Numbered from the stretch's first letter, positions 47,501 to 51,216 are shown. The stretch: 64,000 nt of DNA from Liolophura sinensis (GCF_032854445.1 NW_027017954.1:682001-746000), one strand, 5' to 3'. Numbers and translations: made by a program. Notes: generated by a model from the letters alone, not told the origin.

Positions 47501-50017
47501 TCATGGAAAGACGAAACGAGTTTCACTAGCAAAGAGGTCATTCAAAACACAAGAACCTAGCGCTAGATCACGCCAGATGTGGATTAAATCTCATTCACCG
47601 ACAGGGATTTTCCCGAAATGTCATTCTTTATTTGTTTATTTATATGATTGGTGTTTTACGCCGTACCCAAGAATATTTCACTTATACGACGGCGGCCAGT
47701 ATTATGGTGGTAGGAAACCGGGCAGAGCCCAGGGGAAACCCACGATAAAGAATGGTACAGATATAAGTCCGATCAGTGGTGTCATGTTAGTACAGGAATA
47801 ATTGTGTCTATAATTCATTATAATTGATGTTATTATGTTCATAATAAAAATAATGCATAAGACACGGATAGAGACTCAGCCCAGGCTGATCTTCCGTGAG
47901 ACTCTCGGTGGGAAAGGAAGTAATACAGAATGGTGATAAATCTAAGCTATGTTTGTTGCAAACCAAACAAGTAAGGTAATACATTATGCATTTCACACGG
48001 CAAGTTATTCAAATGATAAACTATTCACACGGATATGAAAACACTATTCAAAAGGGCAAAAGGTAAAATGACTTGTACCTATATAAGTGGTATGTATGAC
48101 AAATTACAGCTGACTGGCATGACTGAAGCAGTGAGCACAGGATAGTGGGAGGAGACCATTACTGACTCCTCCCTGCACTCACTGCATAAAGAAACCTGCG
48201 TTGTACATCACAAGAGGGAAACTGTATTTTACACATCCTAAATGCAGAGTCTTCCTGAGCGTTCTACATTATCCTGATGAATACTGTAAATTTTATTTAT
48301 GATCGAATTTGATGAATATTTCCAGAAAGCACCTCAGCCCATCAAACAATTCCGCTGCCCATTTTTCACGAGTGAACCAACACTGAAGACTATACCAACG
48401 CTTTTGACTGTACTGCAGAGTGTTGACATGTGGCGAGATAAGGCTGGCGACGGACCAGTACTGGTTCATTGCAGGTTAGCTATGCATTACTCATATATGA
48501 TGTGTGTCAAAAGAGTTCTTCTATGGCAGACAACTGCCCGCTGCCATTGTACTTTCTCTTGCATGCGAAATTATACATTCTCACTCCAGAGAAATATAGC
48601 GGGTTTTTGTTTTTTATAAGGCAAAAAAGCCTCAGGATTTTTGCTCATATAATATTAAAATGTAAATAATGCTTAGTATTTGTTGAAAACGAGGTCTCCA
48701 TATAAAATGTAACAAAGCCAAAATCAGATTTTGGGAAAATAAGCTTATGTAAACAAAATAACCGTATGTAGACAGAAGCAGTTTATACTCTGAGACATTG
48801 GGCCGTCTGCATACGGCTGTCCTGGTTACCTATGCAATCATAAGGTCTTAAATTATGTTTATCTCACTTTTGATATTGGTTTGATTGGGAATGTAAACTT
48901 TGTCCTTAAAGGGTGGCCTGTTTGTAGCATTCGAAGTTTTTAATATTTTAAGTGATTTACAATGATTCATACATTTTACTATTACAAAATGATCGTTAAG
49001 AACAAAGAATGTAGCATATTTCTAAAAGCGAATCAGCGCAGATACAGAAACAAATTAGACAAAACTGATAAACTCAGCTGTGAAAGGCCACCCTACTTGT
49101 ATGTAAGCCACCAAACCTAACGAAAAGATGAGGAAATTAGCCGTAAATTAATGTCATATGTATAATATAAATTATACGATCATGTGGTGAGTGCGCATTA
49201 CTTGCTTTTAAGATTGATGATGAAGAAATACAGGCTTACGTGTACAATTAAAATAATATATGCCCCGATTGTACCCAGGGATGGCGTGACAAAGAGTGGG
49301 TTATTCTGCGTGGTTTGGACTGTGCTAGAAAGACTGAAGGTTGACCAGAACGTCAATATCCTACAGACTGTCAAGCAGATGAGGAACAACAGACCGGAGA
49401 TTATAACAGATGTGGTATGATTACTTATAACATTATTAAACAGATAACTATATCAGTGTCATTTTCGTATAAAGCATATGAGTGATAGTCTTTCTTTTAA
49501 TGATGTACTAATGCTGGTACCATTGCTAAACGTGGACCTCTAAATGGACAACAGTACTTCTAATTATCAAATAAAAATAACACAAATATAATTATGCCCT
49601 TACGCGTATGAGTCTATTTCAATGCTCAGTGACTTCTGGAGAAAGACAAGGACCATGCTTCGACTGATTAATGTCTTCATGCTACATATGGTGTAGATGC
49701 ATTTAGAATTTGAGTGTCAAAAAATCAGAAACTCATGTGCTTCAAACCTTATGCTTGTCATTTACCACCTGTTTTCTTTAGACTTTACCCTATTTTAGGG
49801 TCATCTTGCTTACCATTTGCCATCTGTCATTTTTTTTTCGCCCTCATCTACCCCATTTATGGTCAGATTGCTTACCATTTATCATATGTCTTTTTCATCC
49901 TTTACCCTTTTATAGGGTCAGCTTAACTTCATCCACCAGGTCGTCATGGGATATCTGGACAACTTCCAAACCTACGCTAATTTCAGACCAATGACAACAG
50001 TTTTGGAGGCGATGTAA
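8451..50017 (+). CDS. Receptor-type protein tyrosine phosphatase with EGF-like and F5/8C (fucolectin-like) ectodomain
   Basis: This is a gene-level model of a single-pass membrane phosphatase. From N to C it reads: signal peptide; EGF-like; F5/8C/fucolectin-like; five or six EGF-like modules; one transmembrane helix; juxtamembrane segment; PTP D1 with SRYKNL, WPDHG, HCSAGIGRTG and the Q-loop (MVQTQ); PTP D2 with CRDGVTKSG in place of the active-site loop; stop at 50015-50017. Exons: 8451-8505, 15634-15768, 16148-16357, 17222-17428, 18930-19025, 20943-21092, 23107-23250, 24504-24650, 25744-25890, (26877-27028 doubtful), 30268-30358, 31944-32047, 32396-32550, 32955-33042, 33673-33749, 34511-34547, 35342-35439, 36063-36188, 38012-38163, 39383-39518, 40136-40285, 40676-40775, 41970-42043, 43596-43730, 45895-46017, 48326-48474, 49279-49414, 49916-50017. 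Leaving out the doubtful exon, splice phases agree throughout and lengths sum to 3324 bp including the stop. Dephosphorylation of phosphotyrosine at the inner membrane face is known for the family; the ligand is unknown. Exon 1 is the least certain. Confidence 0.88.
8718..8800 (-). mobile_element. SINE family 1, tail fragment
   Basis: This is the minus-strand A-rich tail and 3' body (ttatttatttgattggtgtt to cagcattagggtgggagg); the rest is absent. It lies just inside the first intron. Confidence 0.7.
8801..11050. other. Intron 1, first part: no further features seen
   Basis: AT-rich sequence without recognisable coding, structural RNA or repeat signals apart from vague similarity of 9690-9770 to other dispersed sequence. 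It belongs to the proposed 7.1 kb first intron. Confidence 0.4.
11054..11210. repeat. 48-bp tandem repeat, about 3.3 copies
   Basis: The unit 'ggctttactctctatgctgt...cacacagtcgtcgctgctct' starts at 11055, 11103, 11151 and (partial, diverged) 11199, giving a 48-bp period with near-identical copies. Since 48 is divisible by three, it creates spurious repetitive ORFs. Single-copy relatives (gctctggttt...actctct) occur near 14312, 20712 and 55563, so the array grew from a dispersed sequence. Confidence 0.9.
11940..13045. repeat. Minisatellite of about 22 bp units with a 296-bp higher-order period
   Basis: The basic unit is roughly 'cccacagtaatagttacccaa', alternating with 'cgcagtaatcgttatcacaa' variants. 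On top of this, a block starting 'actcactgtaatcg' recurs at 12331, 12627 and 12923, an exact 296-bp spacing, and the first two blocks are nearly identical. The array lies in intron 1 of the RPTP gene. It has no spacers of constant length and no palindromic repeat, so it is not a CRISPR-like structure. Confidence 0.95.
13130..13870. repeat. Low-copy duplicated segment, partner at about 58230-58775
   Basis: The two segments share 'tgatattttctcattttnaa', 'cagggaacta', then 'cttgaact', 'gaaataagctgt', 'ggcaactta' and 'ggctatttggt' in the same order and orientation. The first copy is interrupted by a SINE at 13470-13680 that the second lacks. The partner lies at a comparable place before the second RPTP-like gene, which supports tandem duplication of the locus. 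Confidence 0.7.
13470..13680 (-). mobile_element. SINE family 1, minus strand, head truncated
   Basis: Tail, body and the B-box region (gagctggacttgaacccacagc, reverse complement of the head) are present; the A-box end is missing. It is inserted in the duplicated segment 13130-13870. Confidence 0.85.
14985..15121 (+). mobile_element. SINE family 1, 5'-truncated copy
   Basis: Body from 'ctggcagcaacaggtggat' through the tail 'gtaaaacaccaatcaaac(aaat)n'. Confidence 0.8.
15360..15580. repeat. Second copy of the 7418-7665 segment
   Basis: It shares ordered blocks with 7418-7665 ('tcctgtgttcgagacaatg', 'catgtagtaaca', 'cgtactttagg') and ends about 50 bp before the first EGF exon. Confidence 0.6.
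15634..15768 (+). CDS. RPTP exon 2: EGF-like module
   Basis: It has an acceptor tttcag and a donor gc|gtaagt and is phase 1-1, 45 codons. It reads VCPGSTYGPDCKYDCHC and ends GWDGPTCQR, the cysteine spacing and aromatic-Gly pattern of MEGF/laminin-type EGF repeats. The split codon joins it to the next exon as R followed by NVALGKP. Confidence 0.85.
16022..16076 (-). mobile_element. SINE family 1 tail fragment
   Basis: Minus-strand tail and end of body (gatttattttattggagtttt, tacttatacgacggcaaccag), 72 bp before the F5/8C exon. Confidence 0.6.
16148..16357 (+). CDS. RPTP exon 3: F5/8C (fucolectin-like) domain, first half
   Basis: It reads NVALGKPTNQSSNFSRHTSE, then LAVDG and SWRVTLGAVYWINNFTIYNR. 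This is the classic N-terminal half of the galactose-binding-fold domain of fucolectins, with 'VALGKPTxQSS', 'AVDG' and 'W.V.LG....I....IYNR'. Phase 1-1, 70 codons, acceptor cttatag, donor t|gtaagt. Known family members bind sugars or phospholipids on the cell surface; the ligand here is unknown. Confidence 0.9.
17222..17428 (+). CDS. RPTP exon 4: F5/8C domain, second half
   Basis: It reads RRLSGFTLHVGNS, CYKDTTPI, then VTEHCTGGPVSGDTVMITSR and LTLCEVLIYG. The closing 'L.LCEV.IYG' strand is diagnostic of this domain. Phase 1-1, 69 codons. Decayed partial copies follow at 17610-17735 and possibly 18195-18235. Confidence 0.9.
17610..17735 (+). pseudogene. Decayed partial copy of RPTP exon 4
   Basis: Two blocks of exon 4 are recognisable in order: a 'gtgggaaactcctcccaggc'-like piece and a 'gtcaggagac...gtca.gata.catcac' piece followed by 'ctaacattttgt'. 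Frame is lost and part of the exon is deleted. It marks a past tandem duplication within the F5/8C region. Confidence 0.65.
17822..17998 (+). mobile_element. SINE-like family 2 copy with (CACT)n tail
   Basis: Family 2 reads 'tggtgttcantatgaagggnat...', 'gacccgtat', 'cttacttnccttc', 'cgtcgtcatatgactgaaaa', then 'gtacgacgttaaacccca' and a CACT repeat. This copy has most of that order and ends in the CACT tail. Related copies are at 18543-18842, 34790-35010, 43997-44195, 44725-44905 and (minus) 54796-55015. Confidence 0.8.
18543..18842 (+). mobile_element. SINE-like family 2, longest copy
   Basis: This is the fullest copy, with an extra 5' part 'ccgcttcgggagcggtagag' and 'tgtaacttcctcgcttggtg', the central 'gaaatccgtcctgcaacaagg', and the 3' part 'catatgactgaaaaattgtt' plus a CACT-like tail. 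The mirror-image copy at 54796-55015 shares the same 5' part, so these likely define the element's 5' end. Confidence 0.8.
18930..19025 (+). CDS. RPTP exon 5: short EGF-like module
   Basis: It reads CSAGWYGEMCGRQCNTTTAC then CSKCDVTRTRC, and is phase 1-1, 32 codons, acceptor cctgacag, donor g|gtaaag. It carries the usual 'GWYG..C...C' start, but it is shorter than the other modules and may need exon 6 to complete a typical repeat. Confidence 0.8.
19030..20047. other. Intron 5: nothing recognised
   Basis: AT-rich intronic sequence. The open frames at 19611-19898 (plus) and 19682-19867 (minus) overlap each other and resemble nothing I recognise. Confidence 0.4.
20048..20185 (+). mobile_element. 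SINE family 1, 5'-truncated copy
   Basis: Body from 'cctgtggatggtcgtgggtt' through 'gagtacagtgtgaaacacaga'; the tail is diverged. Confidence 0.75.
20943..21092 (+). CDS. RPTP exon 6: EGF-like module
   Basis: It reads CVDGRWEKHCQKDCGHCWAD, CDKVTGECPL and CDAGFMRENCSTG, with eight well-spaced cysteines. Phase 1-1, 50 codons, acceptor tttctcag, donor cag|gtaagt. A decayed paralogue with a premature stop is at 55814. The donor region seeds the minisatellite that follows. Confidence 0.88.
21093..21540. repeat. Minisatellite seeded from the exon 6 donor junction
   Basis: Directly after exon 6, degraded copies of its last bases (ccaagatgtgatgctggct) plus the donor and intron start (gtaagtgtgtaggatttagt) recur about every 60-80 bp, with donor-like starts near 21093, 21174, 21240, 21312, 21377, 21439 and 21512. 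Several copies keep a usable-looking 'caggtaagtgtg' (for example near 21508). The decayed paralogue at 55.9-56.2 kb has the same array, so it predates that duplication. Confidence 0.85.
21541..23000. other. Intron 6: no gene recognised
   Basis: About 21640-21770 still echoes the preceding minisatellite ('tacaatgtaaagggatacatta'). The rest is unique AT-rich sequence. Confidence 0.4.
23107..23250 (+). CDS. RPTP exon 7: EGF-like module
   Basis: It reads CEAGTYGPDCNETCGSC, CNTTSGHC, and RCMPGYSGLKC. Phase 1-1, 48 codons, donor a|gtaagt. The open frame continues upstream through the polypyrimidine tract (encoding a misleading hydrophobic stretch from about 23070); the acceptor catcaag and phase argue for the exon start used here. 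Confidence 0.88.
23395..23593 (+). other. Recurring intronic ORF, copy 1 (function unknown)
   Basis: An open frame about 65 codons long reads MDCALYGAWSDVQVVPVESF, YTNTSVRVTAHMYTGN and HFCVLVYPVAGC, ending in TAA. A copy with the same frame open is at 56855-57053, a copy with an internal stop at 24800-25015, and a strongly diverged one at 26060-26235. Each follows an EGF exon by about 150-350 bp. It has no clear splice sites in the gene's phase, and I do not recognise the protein. It could be an exon remnant, or simply part of the duplicated block. Confidence 0.45.
24229..24377 (+). mobile_element. SINE family 1, 5'-truncated, inside duplicated EGF block
   Basis: Body from 'tcctctccggccgtacgtgg' to 'gagtacggtataaatgtcag'. 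It sits in the same position relative to exon 8 as the copy at 25439-25612 does to exon 9, so it inserted before that block was duplicated. Confidence 0.85.
24504..24650 (+). CDS. RPTP exon 8: EGF-like module (duplicate of exon 9)
   Basis: It reads CEAGKYGHDCNETCGSC, CNMTSGHC and RCMPGYSGLKCKT. Phase 1-1, 49 codons, acceptor gaattaag, donor cag|gtaaga. It differs from exon 9 at only about four or five of 147 positions. Confidence 0.87.
24800..25015 (+). other. Recurring intronic ORF, copy 2 (interrupted)
   Basis: Same sequence as 23395-23593, but with an internal TAA within the 'catatgtaagcaggg' segment and without the initial ATG. It is therefore decayed as a coding frame. Confidence 0.5.
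25439..25612 (+). mobile_element. SINE family 1, second copy in duplicated EGF block
   Basis: Body from 'cgtcctctccggccgtacgt' with the full tail 'gtaaaacaccaatgaaataaata'. It is positional partner of 24229-24377. Confidence 0.88.
25744..25890 (+). CDS. RPTP exon 9: EGF-like module (duplicate of exon 8)
   Basis: It reads CEAGKYGHDCNETCGSC, CNTTSGHCQGEPRCKPGYSG. Phase 1-1, 49 codons, donor cag|gtgaga. It starts 1240 bp after exon 8 with matching flanks and a shared SINE. Confidence 0.87.
26060..26235 (+). other. Recurring intronic ORF, copy 3 (diverged)
   Basis: Only the 'gattgtttttataccaacat', 'gttggccatatg' and 'atctcattact' blocks still match copies 1 and 4. The frame is no longer open across the whole segment. 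Confidence 0.35.
26240..26870. other. Intron 9, remainder: nothing recognised
   Basis: AT-rich intronic sequence without recognisable elements. Confidence 0.4.
26877..27028 (+). CDS. Possible RPTP EGF-like exon without a clear donor
   Basis: It has an acceptor cttcag and phase 1 start, then CDNGTYGLNCLETCGSC, CNTSSGLC and VCMPGYIKEKC, so it is an EGF-like module of the same type. No phase-1 donor of normal strength follows the last Cys; the frame runs on to a stop near 27118. A weak alternative is 'aatg|gttgtg' at 27077. The exon may be skipped (exon 9 joins the transmembrane exon in frame) or may be dying. Confidence 0.5.
27143..27340 (-). mobile_element. SINE family 1, minus strand
   Basis: Tail, body and part of the B-box region (catgagctggacttgaactc) are present; the A-box end is missing. 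Confidence 0.85.
27341..28954. other. Intron sequence: no gene recognised
   Basis: No recognisable coding, RNA or repeat signal between the SINE and the foldback element. Confidence 0.4.
28955..29497. mobile_element. Foldback-type MITE (family A), copy 1
   Basis: Imperfect terminal inverted repeats are visible (about 28957 'aaaggtacagaccgcatgaa' against the reverse complement of 'ttcggcggtatgtccttt' ending near 29493). Internally 'aggaactctgacgtcaca' at 29126 is inverted at 29269 as 'tgtgacgtcagagttcct'. A relative lies at 52722-53220. The mobility mechanism is not evident from the sequence. Confidence 0.7.
29978..30080 (-). mobile_element. SINE family 1, tail and partial body
   Basis: Minus-strand 'gatgttttacgccgtaccca', 'gaatatttcactcatacaac' and 'tggtgggatgaaaccagaca'; truncated about 190 bp upstream of the transmembrane exon. 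Confidence 0.8.
30268..30358 (+). CDS. RPTP exon 11: transmembrane segment
   Basis: It reads VPISNIDGVTGGVTGVLVAC followed by AVVVAVIIIYR, a single hydrophobic helix with a basic stop-transfer residue. The exon enters in phase 1 and leaves in phase 2 (tac ag|gtaatt). The equivalent exon of the second gene at 60163-60256 has the same phases. Confidence 0.87.
30360..31940. other. Intron 11: low-complexity tracts only
   Basis: A C homopolymer of about 20 bases lies near 30987-31006, followed by a short (CA)n run. The sequence at 30450-30520 resembles the 5' part of family 2 near 34790. No gene was seen. Confidence 0.5.
31944..32047 (+). CDS. RPTP exon 12: juxtamembrane region
   Basis: It begins by completing the split Arg codon and reads RRRHPSTSKAQAHDSLSVRT, a basic membrane-proximal stretch, then an acidic DVEDQQSN. 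Enters phase 2, leaves phase 1. Confidence 0.82.
32396..32550 (+). CDS. RPTP exon 13: juxtamembrane region and start of the PTP wedge
   Basis: It reads an acidic linker (EAEDPEVHVVPEDPEATTYE) and then VPVEEFWDYIQEKMAADGFK, the helical segment that precedes RPTP D1 domains. Phase 1 in, phase 0 out. Confidence 0.88.
32692..32808 (+). mobile_element. SINE family 1, 5'-truncated copy
   Basis: Diverged body and tail ('atgcggatggtcgaggaa', 'attatgctggtcgctgtc', 'accaatcaactaactaaatg'). Confidence 0.7.
32955..33042 (+). CDS. RPTP exon 14: PTP D1, start
   Basis: It reads LPYNKAKSRYKNLVA, the phosphotyrosine-recognition loop (usually NRYKN; here Ser replaces the Asn, with the Tyr kept). Phase 0 in, phase 1 out. 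Confidence 0.9.
33673..33749 (+). CDS. RPTP exon 15: PTP D1
   Basis: It reads DHSRVVLRLHG then SDYINACYID, two hallmark D1 motifs. Phase 1 in, phase 0 out. Confidence 0.92.
34511..34547 (+). CDS. RPTP exon 16: PTP D1 (37-bp microexon-sized)
   Basis: It reads GYNQPKKFIASQG, the 'GY..P..FIA.QGP' motif, completed by the next exon. Phase 0 in, phase 1 out. Confidence 0.9.
34790..35010 (+). mobile_element. SINE-like family 2, diverged copy
   Basis: It contains 'cccggtgtcagcataatgtg', a G homopolymer near 34845, and the family 3' end 'cgtcgtcatataactgaaaa' plus 'gtacgatgttaaacctca'. Confidence 0.7.
35342..35439 (+). CDS. RPTP exon 17: PTP D1
   Basis: It reads GPTDLIINDFMRMLWEQNVG and KIVMVTNLIEATK, the standard D1 core helix and strand. 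Phase 1 in, phase 0 out. Confidence 0.92.
35602..35747. repeat. Foldback hairpin, arms of about 60 bp
   Basis: The left arm 35602-35661 (gaaatatatggatcacaact to tttcggtatagg) pairs with the right arm 35687-35747 with a few mismatches and small offsets, leaving a loop of about 25 bases. It lies in the intron between exons 17 and 18. If transcribed, the pre-mRNA could form a long stem. Origin as a small foldback MITE is possible. Confidence 0.9.
36063..36188 (+). CDS. RPTP exon 18: PTP D1
   Basis: It reads KCKQYWPSEGCTRFGVIEVT and ANCAIRTLELSHTK, the 'C.QYWP' strand and the following 'IRTL.L'. Phase 0-0, 42 codons. Its 3' end and donor seed the following tandem array. Confidence 0.92.
36189..37235. 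repeat. Minisatellite seeded from the exon 18 donor junction
   Basis: Units contain copies of the last exon bases ('gcacaattagaacactgg...ctgagtcacac') joined to the donor and intron start ('aaggtaggtctgatcgac'). The motif 'cacaattagaacactgg' recurs near 36227, 36690, 36811, 36937 and 37063, giving a later period of about 120-126 bp. Donor-like copies (g)gtaggtctgatcgac occur near 36189, 36722, 36966 and 37091. Confidence 0.9.
37395..37562 (-). mobile_element. SINE family 1, minus-strand member of a head-to-head pair
   Basis: Tail, body and start of the head region, reading towards the left. It abuts the plus-strand copy at 37563, making an inverted pair. Confidence 0.9.
37563..37816 (+). mobile_element. 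SINE family 1, nearly full-length, plus-strand member of a head-to-head pair
   Basis: Contains the head from 'gcacgctagcgcggcgcaat', the B-box region 'gtcgctgtgagtacaagtcc', the body and the tail 'accaatcaaataaataaata'. Confidence 0.92.
38012..38163 (+). CDS. RPTP exon 19: PTP D1, WPD loop and start of the P-loop
   Basis: It reads ILKQFHFSAWPDHGAPSD (the catalytic general-acid Asp is in WPD) and ends GPILVHC plus two bases of the next codon. Phase 0 in, phase 2 out. The split codon completes HCS across the intron. Confidence 0.95.
38668..38925 (+). mobile_element. SINE family 1, full-length copy
   Basis: The complete order is present: A-box-like 'gtggctcagttggttagcg', B-box-like 'gctgtgagttcaagtccaa', body, and the tail 'gtaaaacaccaatggaataa'. 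It has a small duplication at the 5' end (gtggctcagtggctcag). Confidence 0.93.
39383..39518 (+). CDS. RPTP exon 20: PTP D1 active-site loop
   Basis: Joined to exon 19 it gives HCSAGIGRTGTF, the catalytic C-x5-R-T/S signature with the nucleophilic Cys and the phosphate-binding Arg both intact. It continues VPACVMILRQQRVNMVQTQ, which includes the Q-loop start. Phase 2 in, phase 0 out. D1 is predicted to be an active tyrosine phosphatase. Confidence 0.95.
40136..40285 (+). CDS. RPTP exon 21: end of PTP D1 and interdomain linker
   Basis: It reads EQYEFLHSALGEALKFSD, completing the Q-loop 'QTQ.QY.F', then the linker to D2. Phase 0-0, 50 codons. Confidence 0.92.
40365..40457 (+). mobile_element. 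SINE family 1, tail fragment
   Basis: 'cccaccataatgctggcccc' to 'aatcaaataaatatataaat'. A second, more diverged tail-like piece follows at about 40472-40530. Confidence 0.75.
40676..40775 (+). CDS. RPTP exon 22: PTP D2, start
   Basis: It reads VLRELSQTANKMHVKSARHP and SKNRYSKFLA, the D2 counterpart of the NRYKN loop. Phase 0 in, phase 1 out. Confidence 0.88.
40795..41218. repeat. Recent 212-bp tandem duplication (two copies)
   Basis: A segment starting 'gccttatttcatcgacaatt' at 40795 is repeated from 41007, with only a few differences (for example 'taccgttaaggt' against 'tacgttaaagt'). It is intronic, just after exon 22. Near identity implies a young event. Confidence 0.92.
41970..42043 (+). 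CDS. RPTP exon 23: PTP D2
   Basis: It reads DSCRPYLSTPVSGSNDYINA then VYLP, the 'DYINA.Y' motif of D2. Phase 1 in, phase 0 out. Confidence 0.88.
42795..43007. mobile_element. Small MITE (family B), copy 1
   Basis: Terminal inverted repeats pair 'gggatcacgaagcgatctta' at 42800 with the reverse complement of 'gatagcttcgtgatag' ending near 43007. The interior matches, in inverted orientation, the element at 45589-45810. Confidence 0.75.
43038..43170 (-). mobile_element. SINE family 1, minus strand, 5'-truncated
   Basis: 'gattggtgttttacaccgta' through 'cagagcccgggggaaaccca' and 'gcaggttgctgac'. The head is missing. Confidence 0.85.
43596..43730 (+). CDS. RPTP exon 24: PTP D2
   Basis: It reads GYKQKRGFILTQTPLPNTVV, DFWRLVYDH and STIIMLDRVKTGDK, matching the D2 'GY.....FI.TQ.PL..TV.DFWR' block. 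Phase 0-0, 45 codons. Its last codons and donor seed the following array. Confidence 0.93.
43997..44195 (+). mobile_element. SINE-like family 2, inside the exon 24 array
   Basis: Contains 'gaaactgcaccaggagcggt', 'gtcgtcatatgactgaaaaa' and a (CACT)n tail of about nine units to 44194. Confidence 0.85.
44725..44905 (+). mobile_element. SINE-like family 2, duplicated along with the array
   Basis: Nearly identical to 43997-44195 including upstream flank, so it was copied with the array rather than inserted separately. The CACT tail is much shorter here. Confidence 0.85.
45589..45810. mobile_element. Small MITE (family B), copy 2
   Basis: Left end 'ggccccaggatcacgaaccg' pairs with the reverse complement of the right end 'ggatcgcttaatgaatccgt'. 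About 220 bp long with AT-rich interior. Confidence 0.8.
45895..46017 (+). CDS. RPTP exon 25: PTP D2
   Basis: It reads VGVYWTDKKETFNPFEVEVT and FSTWTYELSHKDK, the D2 strand region equivalent to 'QYWP......G.F.VE'. Phase 0-0, 41 codons. Confidence 0.9.
46492..46738 (+). mobile_element. SINE family 1, nearly full-length
   Basis: Head 'gttagcgcgccagcacggcg', B-box-like 'cgctgtgagttcaagtccag', body with a small deletion before 'catcgtattgtgaaatattc', and tail 'caagcaaataaataaatcaa'. Confidence 0.9.
47395..47515. repeat. Dispersed repeat related to 5680-5770
   Basis: Shared ordered pieces 'aaaactaag(a)aagtatata', 'caatcat-', 'aaagaaaagc', 'gtcagcagtttcca'. Type unknown. Confidence 0.45.
47630..47748 (-). 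mobile_element. SINE family 1, minus strand, 5'-truncated
   Basis: 'gattggtgttttacgccgta' to 'cagagcccaggggaaaccca'. Sequence is close to the family consensus, so it is probably young. Confidence 0.88.
48326..48474 (+). CDS. RPTP exon 26: PTP D2, degenerate WPD-loop region
   Basis: It reads KAPQPIKQFRCPFFTSEPTL where an active domain would carry a W-P-D loop; no such motif or acid residue is present. It ends GDGPVLVHC plus two bases. Phase 0 in, phase 2 out. Confidence 0.92.
49279..49414 (+). CDS. RPTP exon 27: PTP D2 pseudo-active-site loop
   Basis: Joined to exon 26 it gives HCRDGVTKSGLFC. The Cys is kept, but Lys stands where the catalytic Arg of C-x5-R should be. Together with the lost WPD loop this predicts an inactive regulatory D2. 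Phase 2 in, phase 0 out. Confidence 0.93.
49795..49915. repeat. Short array seeded from the acceptor of the last exon
   Basis: The true acceptor and exon start 'tatag|ggtcagctt' is preceded by two altered copies, 'ttttagggtcatcttgctta' at about 49793 and 'ttatggtcagattgctta' at about 49857, separated by repeated 'ccatttgccatctgtc'-type pyrimidine-rich sequence. Spacing is about 55-62 bp. Confidence 0.75.
49916..50017 (+). CDS. RPTP exon 28: end of PTP D2 and stop
   Basis: It reads GQLNFIHQVVMGYLDNFQTY then ANFRPMTTVLEAM and a TAA stop at 50015-50017. 'F..QV...YL..F.TYANF' is the canonical C-terminus of RPTP D2 domains. Confidence 0.93.
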   Translation, partial: GQLNFIHQVVMGYLDNFQTYANFRPMTTVLEAM

Positions 50018-50198
50018 AATAAGTTCAGCAAAGATTCCACTAATAGTTTCTACGCTATGACTGGATTAATCAAAACTGTTTCTTATTTCCATTCGCCAAA
50101 CTTGCTGTGGCCTCAGTGCTGTATAATTGTGTAACTTTATGCCATAACTGATGAGCTTTTATGTCAATGGTTTGTCACTGTTGATTCTGTTGGTGTTG

Positions 50199-50204
50199 AT
50201 TAAA
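50199..50204 (+). terminator. Possible polyadenylation signal (ATTAAA) of the RPTP gene
   Basis: An ATTAAA lies 182 bp after the stop and is followed by a GT-rich stretch (tgttgtgttgggc... to 50246) like a downstream element. Later AATAAA candidates exist (near 53569), so the 3'UTR could be longer. Confidence 0.3.
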
Positions 50205-50249
50205 ACTGTGTTGTGTTGGGCTTGCTGCTCACTTTGTTGTTGTTGTAAA

Positions 50250-50640
50250 GGTAGGGGTTTAGGACGTGAAGTTTGTGTTGTAACTGTTGTGAAAATGCGT
50301 TCAAATCATGACTATTGTGTGCTTATTGGTTTAAATATGCTTTGTTCTTGTAACGGTCATTTAGATGATTAAGTTTTTGATTTAATGATGCGGTTTCTAG
50401 GTCATGATGATAGTGCTATGTTTGGTGTATATTTTGTTTTATTGATTTAGTAATACGCTTTTTAGGTCATGATCATAGTGTTTTGATTGGTGTAAGTTTT
50501 GGTTTTCAGATCATGATAATAGTGCGGTGATTGGTGTAAATTACGTTTTTAGGTCGTGATGACTGTGCTGTTGATAAAGTCATGATAATAGTTATGTTAT
50601 TGGTGTAAATTTACGGTTTATAGGTCATTATTTATGCTTA
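50250..50640. repeat. Imperfect tandem repeat in the RPTP 3' flank
   Basis: Units of roughly 60-75 bp contain 'ttaggtcatgatnatagtg' and 'ttggtgtaaattt'. The array resumes in a related form at about 51660-51790 and 52090-52450 with SINEs in between. Confidence 0.75.
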
Positions 50641-51216
50641 TATTGCTACAAAATTTTCGGGTTTTGGTTATTTTTGTTTTTGTCATAAATGTAGGATTTT
50701 GAATGTTTTGTTGATTTGAAACTCTGATTATATAACAAATCAGTTATGCCGTCATTACCGTAAATGTATTGTTTAGGTTTAAAGGAGAAGAAAACATAAC
50801 AATGGTGTCAAAATTAGATGGAAGAGCGTTAAAAGTTTTCTGCAAATATGGTCCTTAATATTTTTTTTAATACTTAATATTTATTTCTCATTTTTCTTTT
50901 GCAGGAGAAAAGGGTATTACAATTTTTTTTTTGTATGCTGGGTATGTGGGACCCACTTTTGGTATTCTCTATTAAAGAAAAATTTTTCCACATTTTCAAC
51001 TAACTAACTTTCCGCATTCTTTCATCTGAAGTTGATGTATTTTTTGCTTTCTCGACCTTTAAGTTCAATTTGTTGCCATTGGTAGACTTGTGCTTTTATG
51101 CCACAGCCATATTCTCACATACCTATTATAAACGTTTACTTCTCCAAACATGTGCATCGTAATTGCTTTATTCACATTGAAATATATTTTTGATACTTAA
51201 ATTTATTTGCAAGAAC

